Program-made: the position numbers and the translations under genes | In this document: piece by piece, positions 55,470 through 64,000 of the stretch | Layout of the letters: the number at the start of each line of letters is the position of its first letter | How positions within the stretch are numbered: the stretch's first letter is position 1 | From: Anaspis maculata | Taxonomy: Eukaryota > Arthropoda > Insecta > Coleoptera > Scraptiidae | NCBI GenBank assembly: GCA_949128115.1 | Contig: OX421964.1 | Span: 3,348,001-3,412,000, forward strand | Direction of reading: 5' to 3' | DNA: 64,000 nt | The notes under the pieces: generated by a model | What the model was told of the DNA's origin: nothing | What the model saw: the letters and a program-made list of their open reading frames with translations, nothing else | The model's database searches: none

Positions 55470-55800
55470 TGTCGAGTCGGTGGTGGATGAGGCATGAAAC
55501 AACGCAGAAAGCAGTAAATTACGAAGAAGAGATGATCCACAAAGAAGAATGTAAAATACTGCAAGAATGCTGGAAAGAACAGAAGAGCTGATGGAAAAAC
55601 ATGGGAAGACGGAGAGAAATACTATACAGAAGAAACGGATACGCGAGTGAAATGGTAGAAAGAATGCGGAAGGAAGGATGAATAATTGAAGGAGGAGCCG
55701 CGGAAATGGAAGACAGGGACGTTGAGCTGCACGAAAGAATCGAATGAATGAAAGAATCAAGATACAATAAGAACTAGGAGAAGCTGATAAAAAAAAAGAG
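55470..55800 (+). pseudogene. LINE ORF2 C-terminal relic
   Basis: The frames read EECKILQECWKEQ (about 55540), YYRRNGYASE-like and EMVERMRKEG pieces (55625-55680), then DRDVELHERIE and MKESRYNKN (55720-55780). The order is that of a LINE C-terminal region common in insect genomes (RRNGYASEEVERxR .. RIxxSRYN). Several stops; a dead fragment. Confidence 0.55.
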
Positions 55801-55929
55801 AGCAACATAACCTCCAATTGTGTTGACGATCACCTTCTGGAGTAGTCCATCGATCTCCTGGAGCTCCTGGATGTGTAGACAACTCATTAAACTTTTGTTG
55901 GGTTTAACGCCACTTTCGAGGAGCTGATT

Positions 55930-56205
55930 CCCCCGGAATTCAGTGTACATTTCATTTCGGAATTCCCGGAATTCTTTCGGAAATCACCGGAAATCCCGGA
56001 AGCCATTCAGAAATCACCGGAATTCTCTCGGAAATCACAGCACCGGAATTCCCGGAAGTCTTTCGAAAATTACCGGAATTCCAGGAAATCTCTCGGAAAT
56101 CACCGGAATTCCCGGAGGCGCTCCGGAAATAAAAGGAGTTCCCAGAAGTCTTTCAGAAATTACCGGGATTCCCGAGAATCTTTTGGTAATCACAGAAAGG
56201 AGGTA
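55930..56205. repeat. Minisatellite of about 30 bp (GGAATTCCCGGAA..TTTCGGAAATCACC)
   Basis: About eight units of GGAATTCCCGGAAGTCTTTC followed by GGAAATCACC are in tandem. The open frame of 87 codons across it is a by-product. Confidence 0.8.
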
Positions 56206-56289
56206 AAAGATGCTAAATGTGACTTAAAAGTGGGATATGAATACGGGCCTTGGTTGATATTCTCCAAGATATTCTCCAAAGTAGTAGGT

Positions 56290-56900
56290 AGTCACGATTG
56301 TGTCATTTCCGGAGAGTGATTTAAGACCTTGACTGGAAGGAGGACTAAAGCTTGATTTACTCCACGAAGGCGCAGTCATGTGTCGTCTTGGGCGTTTACC
56401 TTTGCAACGTTTGGTAGAAGGAGAAGAAATTAAGCTTGATTTATACCTACCTACTCTTTAAATGCATAGTCATGGTTTCGTCTTCAACGATCGATTGCCC
56501 TTAAAACGTTGGCTGAAAAGGAAAAGGACTGAAGCTTGATTTAAAAAACGAAAATGTTGTCTGGCTAAAAGATAAAAGAACTGAGGCTTGATTCAGGTAC
56601 TCTAGGAAGGCCGTAGTCATGGAGTCGCCTTCGCCGATTGTCTTTGAAACTTTGACTAGAAAAAAAAAGACTAAAGGTTGATTTACTCTACAAAAGCGTA
56701 GTTATGAAAAGAATGAAGCTTGGTTTAGATAAATTTTCTAAAGGCATAGTCATGGTGCCGCCTTCAGCAAGTACAATTGAAATCTCGGCTGGAAGGAGGA
56801 CTAAAAGCTTGATTTACATTACGAAAGCTAAGCGATTGTCAATGACTGGCTCCAATTTTTATACTAAGACTCCTACAAACAAACATCGCCTTCAGTTCGA
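56290..56900. repeat. Degenerate tandem repeat of about 80-145 bp
   Basis: The landmark GCGTAGTCATGGNGTCGCCTTC, followed by GACTAAAGCTTGATTTAC, recurs at about 56368, 56464, 56609, 56696 and 56743. It leads directly into the 165-bp satellite and may be its diverged edge (both contain AAGCTT and GCCTTCG words). Confidence 0.65.
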
Positions 56901-59548
56901 CAGTTTTTGACTCACTTATTCCTTATTAATGAAGCCGCGTTTTCACGTCGTCCTACCCTAGAATCACCTTCAGCCATTGCCAATAACTGGCTCTAAACTG
57001 AATGTGAACCAAGCTTTCTACTATGCCTCCTCCTTTGGCTTGACGAATTCACTGTTAGCTCGCTTGTTCATTATAAATAAAACAGCGTTTCCACGTAGTC
57101 CTATAACCTAGGATCACTTTTGGCAATGGCCAATAACTGGCCCCAAATCGAATGTAAACCAAGCTTCAAACTATGCTTCCAATAAACAAGCCTCGCCTTC
57201 GGCCCGGCGAGTTTCTTTTCAGCTTGCATGTTTCTTATGAAAAAAGCAGCGTTTCCACGTAGTCCAAGCCTAAAATCACCTTCAGCGTTTGCCAATAACT
57301 GGTATCTGGCTCAAAATCGAATGTGAACCAAGCTTAATACTATGCCCCCAAAATAACAAGCCTCGGTTTCGACTTGGCAAAGTCTTCATTGGCTCGCTTA
57401 TTCCTTATAAATGAAGCGGCGCTTCCACGTGGCCTTAACTTGGAATAACCTATATCGATTGCCGATAACTGGCTCCAAATCAATGTGAACCAAGCTTTAC
57501 ACTATGCCCCCAAAAAACAAGCCTTGCCTTCGGCACGGCGAACTCTTTTTATTTCGCTTTTCCCTCAGAAATATGGCAGTGTTTCCACGTAGTCCAAGTC
57601 TAGAACCTATAACGATTACCGATAATTGGCTACAAATCAGTGTGAACCTAGCTTTACGCTATGTCCCCTGAAAAACAAGACTCGCCTTCGGCTCGGCGAA
57701 TTCTTCGTTTTATCGCTTGTTCCTTGTGAATAAAGCAGCGCTTCCACGTAGTCCTTACTTTGAATCACTTTCAGCAATTGCCAATAAATGGCTGCACCCA
57801 ACAAACAAGCGTAGCCTTCGACTCGGCAAAGTCGTCTCCGCTCGATAATTTTTAATAAATAAAGCAACGTTTCCACGTAGTCCTTACCTAGAATCACCTC
57901 CAACGATTGCCAGTAACTGGGTCCAAATTGAATGTAAACCAAGCTTCATACTATGCCTGCAACAAACAAGTCTCGCCTCCGGCTCGGTGGATTCCTCATT
58001 GGATTGCTTGTTCTTTAAAAATGAAGCAGCGCTTCCACGTAGTCCTAACCTAGAATGACCTATATTACGATTGCCAATAACTGGCTCCAAACTCCAAATC
58101 AGTGTGAACAAAGCTTCAGAGTATGCCTTCAAAAAAACAAGCCTGGCCTTCGGCTCAGCGAATAATTCTTCATTCGCTCGCTTGTTCCTTGTAGATAAAG
58201 CAGCGCTTCCACGTAGCCCTTACCTAAAAAAACCTATAGCGATTGCCAATAACTGGCTCCAAATGGAATGTGAACCAAGCTCAACACTATGCCCGCAAAA
58301 AACAGGCCTTGCCTTGGCTTTGACAAACTCTTTTTAGCTCGCTTTGTTCCTAAAAAAATCAAGCAGCGTTTCCACATAGTCCAAGCCTAGAATCACCTTT
58401 AGCGATTGCCAATAACAGGTTCCAAATCGAATGTGAACCAAGCTTTTAACTATGCTTCCAATAAACAAGCCTCGCCTTAGGCTCGGCGAGTTCCTTTTCA
58501 ACTTGTTTGTTTCTTATAAATAGGGCAGCGTTTCCACGTAGTCCAAGCCTAAAATCACCTTCAGCGATTGCCAATAACTGGTAACTGGCTCAAAATCGAA
58601 TGTGAACCAAGCTTTACCCTATGCCCCCAAAAAACAAGACTTGCCTTCGTTTTGGCAAACTCTTTTTAGCTCGCCTTGTTCCTAAAAAATTAAGCAGCGT
58701 TTTCACATAGTCCAAGCCTAAAATCACCTTTAGCGATTGCCAATAACTGGTTCCAAATCGAATGTGAACCAAGCTTTATACTATGCCTCCAAAAAAAACA
58801 AGCCTTGCCTCCGACTCGGCGAATTCTCCGTTGACTCGTATGCTCTTTATAAATAAAGCTGCGCTTCCACGATTACCCTTGGCGATTTCGAAGAACTGGC
58901 TCTAAACTGAATGTGAACTAAGCTTTCTACTATGCCTCCGATAAACATAGCCTCGCCTTTGGCTTTGCGAATTCTCTGTTAGCTCGATTGTTCATTATAA
59001 ATAAAACAGCGTTTCCACGTAGTCCTATAACCTAGAATTACCTTTAGCAATAGCCAATAACTGGCCCCAAATCGAATGTAAACCAAGCTTTAACTATGCT
59101 TCCAATAAACAAGCTTCGCCTTCGGCTCGGCGAGTCCCTTTTCAACTTGCTTGTTTCTTATGAATAGAACAGCGTTTCCACGTAGTTCAAGCCTACAATC
59201 ACCTTCAACGATTGCCAATAACTAGTTACTGGCTCAAAATCGAATGTAAACCAAGCTTCATACTATGCCTCCAAAAGAAACAAGCCTCTGCTTCGACTTG
59301 GCGAATTCTTTATTGGCTTGCTTATTCCTTATAAATAAAGCAGCGCTTCCACGTAGCCCTAATCTAGAATCACCTTAAGCGATTGCCAATAAATGGCTCC
59401 AAACTGGATGTGAACCAAGCTTTTTACTATGCCTTCGATAAACAAAGCCTCGCCTTTGGCTTGGCGAATTCTTTGTTAGCTGGCTTGTGCATTATAGATA
59501 AAACAGCGTTTCCACGTAGTCCTATAACCTAGATTCACCTTTAGCATT
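56901..59548. repeat. Satellite array, about 165-bp unit, first block
   Basis: The word CAGCGTTTCCACGTAGTCC recurs at about 57084, 57247, 57417, 57577, 57737, 57863, 58027, 58201, 58363, 58521, 58694, 58857, 59005, 59170, 59338 and 59507. Spacing is 126-174 bp, typically 160-170. Each unit also has GATTGCCAATAACTGGCTCC, GAACCAAGCTT and CAAGCCTCGCCTTCGGCTCG. Units differ by about 10-20 percent. No gene. Confidence 0.9.
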
Positions 59549-60551
59549 TAGTACTAGCGGTAAGCAGCTAACTAGTGAAGAATACTGCATTTTATGATAC
59601 AAGCAACAGATTTGGTACACGTAACCTCTGAAGAATTCTAAGCGATTTGACCCGTAGTTCTTGAAAATCCCTTCGGGGGGAGCCGAGATAGAGGGGGGGG
59701 AGAGGGGTTAATTTCTCTTATTTAGAAAAAATCTATATGGACCAAACTGGCATGAAAAATGTCTAATTCAAGTGATTTGAACATGCTGAATACACTGGTA
59801 AATCCTAATTCCATAAAAAATGCAAATAGTGGCCTTTTTTTCAAAATGGCCGCCAATGAATGACAAAAAATCATGCATGAATAAGTTATTCGAGTAAGGT
59901 ATCAATTTATATGTTTTCGAGGACGCTGAACTCATTTCTTTTATCGAAATCACCATATCGAACAAAATTATCTCTTTTGGGTCAGGGCAAATGAACCACC
60001 CCCAATACTTGAAGTGACGCTTTCAAGATTTGAAGTGAATATCGAAAGAACTATGTGGAGTTACATCTGAATATATTTTTTTATGATAAATGAAAATTAC
60101 CCATGTAACTAACTACACCTCTAAAGTCACCATAACCATCTCTGGAATCCCCAACCACCCTTAATGGGAGGATCTTGTATATAACCTAACTTTTCTTGTA
60201 TCGCAGGAAAGCGCTTCAAAAATGAGTTTGAATGGTATAAAATAGTATAATAATACCTATTTGATGATATTTTACGTAGGTACTGTAGTTACGAATAGAT
60301 ATGTAGGTATATATCCCGTTCACTTATTATTTCCAGTAAAACTTTGACTTTGACTTTTTGGAATAAAAATAAAGTGACAAACTGGAGCGCTAGGAGGATA
60401 CGGCTTATGGTCGATCGCTGATAGTTTCGCTCCAAAACTTTGCAGGTGCCATCAGCCATTGCTGTAGCCCCCCAGCTTTTCACTGTATTTTTGCTCCAAA
60501 AGTAATTCTACTGAAAATAAAAAGTGAATGAGATATACCTACGTATAAAAG

Positions 60552-60674
60552 CTGTATTACACTACACAATTTCTTGTACAATTTCTTGAACAATCTGCCA
60601 AAATAGTGTCAAAAAACAATGAACATGATTGTTTAACTGACAGATTGTACAAGAAATTGTGTTGTGTAATACAG
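60552..60674. repeat. Palindrome in the core of the fold-back element
   Basis: CTGTATTACACTACACAATTTCTTGT and its near-perfect inverse at 60645-60674 enclose about 65 bases. Probably a small MITE nested in the core. Confidence 0.7.
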
Positions 60675-61392
60675 TTATAGCTGAATAATACGGATAAATT
60701 TCCACCCAAGTTTGAAGTCAAATTATTAAAGAACAATTGATCCGATTTGGATGTTTTTCCTCTGAATTATGGGATGATTCTTCGGGGATCTGACTGGAAA
60801 ACCAATTTTCGGATCAATGCTGGCTACGACGTGCCGGGTGGGACATTGGTGTGATGTTTTTTAAAACACCGGCAATAGCAGAAAATTCCAGTTTATAACC
60901 AGCTGTTCCCCTAACTTCCCTTAACGTGCTATTTTTGTTTTAAATTTTATCCTCATTTTTAGGAGAGATGGTTTTCCCAAATTAAATATTTTCTTTTTGA
61001 AAGTTAGGCATCCTTCTATAGAGAAGGAAGGTCTCTAGACCTTTGCTATCCTCAAGAAGGTGTGTCGTATGATCCATCTGTAACAGACTCGACCCCCTTA
61101 GATAACTTTCTTTGTTGTGATGATTTTTGTATTCTTTCGATCATTATCCTAGATATTCTCATAATTTCTTTGACGTTAAAATCGTCTGGAAAATTATTTC
61201 AGCCGATTAGTTTGAACCCACGACCTCCTGAAGGCTGTATTGAAGGTACAGTTGCATACTTCGGGTTTAATTTTAAACCCCATGAACATGTTTACAAGTG
61301 GTGAGGAATCTCAACTAAAAACTGTAACAATACATGAAAATATATTAAGTAAGTAGGTATCATACTATTTTACACCATTTAGTGGTTATTGA

Positions 61393-61511
61393 CATAATAA
61401 GGCAGGAAAGTGAATCTTTACAGGGCTAGTAGGCATATTTAAGGACGAGCGTAAGCGAGGCCTGGGAGCCTACGTGCCCTGTAAAGACACTAACTTTCCT
61501 GGCGTATTATG
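61393..61511. repeat. Palindrome with GGCAGGAAAGT arms
   Basis: CATAATAAGGCAGGAAAGTG and CTTTACAGGGC are mirrored by GCCCTGTAAAG..ACTTTCCTGGCGTATTATG. About 119 bp; the loop holds GACGAGCGTAAGCGAGG. Confidence 0.65.
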
Positions 61512-61669
61512 TATAACGTTTTACCCGAAACTACCTCAATAAACCACAAACTAAAGAAATAAATTGGTATGTACCAGAATTCTGAAATATCATTCTGACA
61601 CAATTTGGCAAATATCACGTTGCTGGGTCTGGTTTTCAACAGTTTTCAGCAAATTTTAAGCAAACAAAA

Positions 61670-61768
61670 CGTCTCTTGAGGCAGAAAAGTAAGATTTCCC
61701 TGCCTATAGGCAGGTTAGGTCTTTACCTGTCCAGGCAGGGAAATCTTACTTTCCTGCGTCAAAAGACG
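61670..61768. repeat. Palindrome with AGTAAGATTTCCCTGCCT arms
   Basis: The arm AAAGTAAGATTTCCCTGCCT is exactly mirrored by AGGCAGGGAAATCTTACTTT, with a short loop. The CGTC..GAGGCAG outer arms also pair. Together with 61393-61511 it shares the word CAGGAAAGT, so both may be of one family. Confidence 0.65.
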
Positions 61769-62466
61769 CTTGTAATGGACACTTTACCTGCCAGTTTAGG
61801 GTAAGAACATTTTTAAAGCACTTTCCTATGACACAAGGAAATCTAGGTTATACAAGACCCTCCCATCAAGGGTGGTTGGAGCTTCCAGGGATGGTTGTGA
61901 CTTTAAATATGTAGTTACATCGGTAATTTTAATTTTTCAATCAAAAACGTATTATTTATATGCAGCTCTATATTAGTCTTTCCATTAATCACTTCAAATC
62001 TTGAAAGTTTCACTTCAGGTGTGGGGAGTGGCTCGTTCACCCTGACCCAAAATGGATAATTATGTTATATATGGTGATTTCAATAAGAGGGATGAGTCCA
62101 GCGACCTCGAAAACATCTAAATTGATACCTTACTCGAACACCTTATTCATACATGTTTTTTTGGCTTTATTGGCGGCCATTTTGAAAAAAGGCTACTATT
62201 TGCATTTTTTAAGAAATTATGATTGACTAGTGTATTCAGCATGTTCAATTCACTTGAATTCGATATTTTCCATGCCATTTTGGCGCATATAGATTTTTTC
62301 TAAAAACGAGAAATCAACCCCTCCCCCCCCCCCATATCTCGGCTCCCCCCGAAGGGATTTTCAAGAACTACGGGTCAAATCGCTTAGAATTCTTCAAAGA
62401 TCACGTGTACCAAATCTGTTGCTTGTATCATAAAATGCAGTTTTATTTTGCTTACCGCTAGTACTA

Positions 62467-64000
62467 ATTAGCCAATAACTGGCTTCAAATAGAATGTATA
62501 CCAAGCTTGAAACTATGCTTCCAATAAACAAGCCTCGCCTTCGGCTCGGCGGGTTTCTTTTCAGCTTGCTTGTTTCTTATGAGAAGAGCAGCGTTTCCAC
62601 GTAGTCCAAGCCTAAAATCACCTTCAGCGATTGCCAATAACTGGTAACTGGCTCAAAATCGAATGTGAACCAAGCTTTATATTATGCCTAAAAAAGAAAC
62701 AAGCCTCGCCTTCGACTTGGCCAATTTTTCATTGACTTGCTTATTCCTTAATAAATAAAGCGGCGCTTCCACGTAGCCCTAACCTAGAATAACCTATACC
62801 GATTGCCGATAACTGGCTTCAAATCAATGTGAACCAAGCTTCACACTGTGTCGCCTTGAAAAAACAGGCCTCGCCTTCGGCTCGGCGAACTCTTTTTGTT
62901 TCGCTTCCTCAGAAATATAGCAGCGTTTCCACGTAGATAGTCCAAATCTAGAACCTATAGCGATTGCCGATAACTGGCTCCAAATCAATGTGAACCAAGT
63001 TTAACACTATCTCCCCAAAAAAACAAGACTCGCCTTTGGCTCGGCGAATTTTTCGTTCACTCGCTTGTTCCGTGTAAATAAAGCAGCGCTTCCACGTAGT
63101 CCTTACCTAGAATCACCTTTAGCGATTGCCAATAAATGGCTGCACCCAACAAACAAGCATAGCCTTCGACTCGGCGAATTTGTTTTTGCTCGATAATTTG
63201 TGATAAACAAAGCAACGCTTCCCTGTAGTACTCACCAAGAATCACCTTCAACGATTGCCAGTAACTGGCTCTAAATTGAATGTGAACCAAGCTTTATACT
63301 ACGCCCCCAACAAACACGCCTTGCCTCCGGCTCGGTGGATTCTTCATTGGATTGCTTGTTCTTTAAAAATAAAGCAGCGTTTCCAAGTAGTCCTAACCTA
63401 GAATGACCTATATAACTATTGCCAATAACTGGCTCCAAGCTCCAAATCAGTGTGAACAAAGCTTCAGACTATGCCGCCCAAAAAACAAGCCTCGCCTTCG
63501 GCTCGGCGAATAATTCTTCATTGACTTGCTTGTTCCTTATAAATAAAGCAACGCTCCCACGTAGCCCTAACCTAGAATAACCTATAGCGATTGCCAATAA
63601 CTGGTTCCAAATCGAATGTAAATCAAGCTTTATACTGTGCCTCAAAAAAAAAAGCCAAGCTTTAAACTATGCTCCAATAAACAAGCCTCGCCTTATGTGA
63701 ACCAAGCTTTACACTATGCCCCCAAAAAACAAGCCTTGCCTTCGGCTTGGCAATTTCTTTTTAGCTCGCCTTGTTCCTAAAAAAAAAGCAGCGTTTCCAC
63801 ATAGTCCAAGCCTAGAATCACCTTCAGCGATTGCCAATAACTGGTTCCAAATCGAATGTGAACCAAGCTTTATACTATGCCTCCAAAAAAACAAGCCTTG
63901 CCTTCGACTCGGCGAATTTTTCGTTGACTTGCTTGTTCTTTATATAAATAAAGCAGCGCTTCCACGATCACCTTTAGCGATTTCCAAGAACTGGCTCTAA
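62467..64000. repeat. Satellite array, about 165-bp unit, second block
   Basis: The array resumes after the fold-back insertion in the same phase and orientation, with about nine more units to the window end. The order of variant units (for example a short unit with GGCTGCACCCAACAAACAAGC at 57790 and again at 63138) repeats that of the first block, which suggests duplication of multi-unit segments. The array continues beyond the window. Confidence 0.88.

Larger units (their letters stand above)
59549..62466. mobile_element. 2.9-kb fold-back element inserted in the satellite
   Basis: TAGTACTAGCGGTAAGC at 59549 and the inverse GCTTACCGCTAGTACTA to 62466 are the ends. Inverted similarity continues about 650 bp (59549-60220 and 61815-62466), including TCCCTTCGGGGGGAGCCGAGA and its inverse. 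ATT on both sides fits a 3-bp duplication of a satellite word (AGC-ATT-AGCC). The core carries three smaller palindromes. No transposase is seen. Confidence 0.8.

Overview
The window is eukaryotic nuclear DNA. It shows spliced genes with GT..AG introns, polyadenylation signals, several classes of retrotransposon and DNA transposon, and long satellite arrays. No bacterial or organellar genes were seen. The element types (BEL/Pao and Gypsy LTR elements, APE-type LINEs, a Tc1/mariner-like DDE transposase relic, THAP-like exons, fold-back elements) and the antigen-5-like CAP genes point to an arthropod, most likely an insect. The species cannot be fixed from the sequence; a hemipteran is a guess.

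The only convincing host genes are four paralogous CAP-superfamily (SCP/TAPS, venom-allergen-5-like) genes, called A to D here: A (935-7422, minus), B (11979-15406, plus), C (22547-27286, minus) and D (46200-47962, minus). Each has three exons with the same junctions and phases, and exon 2 is 121 nt in all four. The spliced frames are open and divisible by three (353, 399, 645 and 510 aa). Each encodes an N-terminal signal-like segment, a Cys-rich antigen-5-type N-terminus, a CAP domain, a tail and a C-terminal end related between copies. The tail between the CAP domain and the C-terminus is unrelated between paralogs: short in A, Gly/Thr/Glu in B, about 35 octapeptides in C, and Gln-rich plus Pro-Gly repeats in D. 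In A, B and D the stop codon overlaps an AATAAA signal. A 57-nt relic of a fifth copy lies at 50894-50950.

The rest is mostly repeats. 1-7.4 kb: gene A, whose introns hold a long-TIR DNA transposon, a minisatellite and two palindromic MITEs. 7.9-11.6 kb: two LINE fragments around a roughly 390-bp tandem array. 12-15.4 kb: gene B, with an AT-rich repeat in intron 2. 17.2-22.5 kb: a Gypsy-type element whose RT segment is inverted and which carries a nested fold-back element. 22.5-27.3 kb: gene C. 27.8-33.6 kb: a LINE 3' fragment followed by a nearly complete LINE. 34.2-45.7 kb: a BEL/Pao element broken by three insertions, one of them 4.8 kb with THAP-like sequences. 46.2-48 kb: gene D. 49-53.9 kb: palindromes, AT-rich repeat and a fold-back element with a tRNA-like core. 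54.5-55.4 kb: an unassigned CpG-rich unique segment. 55.4-64 kb: a LINE relic, minisatellites and a roughly 165-bp satellite interrupted by a 2.9-kb fold-back element.

The four CAP genes look intact and are probably secreted or surface proteins. The transposable elements are mostly dead: many frame breaks are visible, and only the LINE at 28-33.5 kb comes close to full length.
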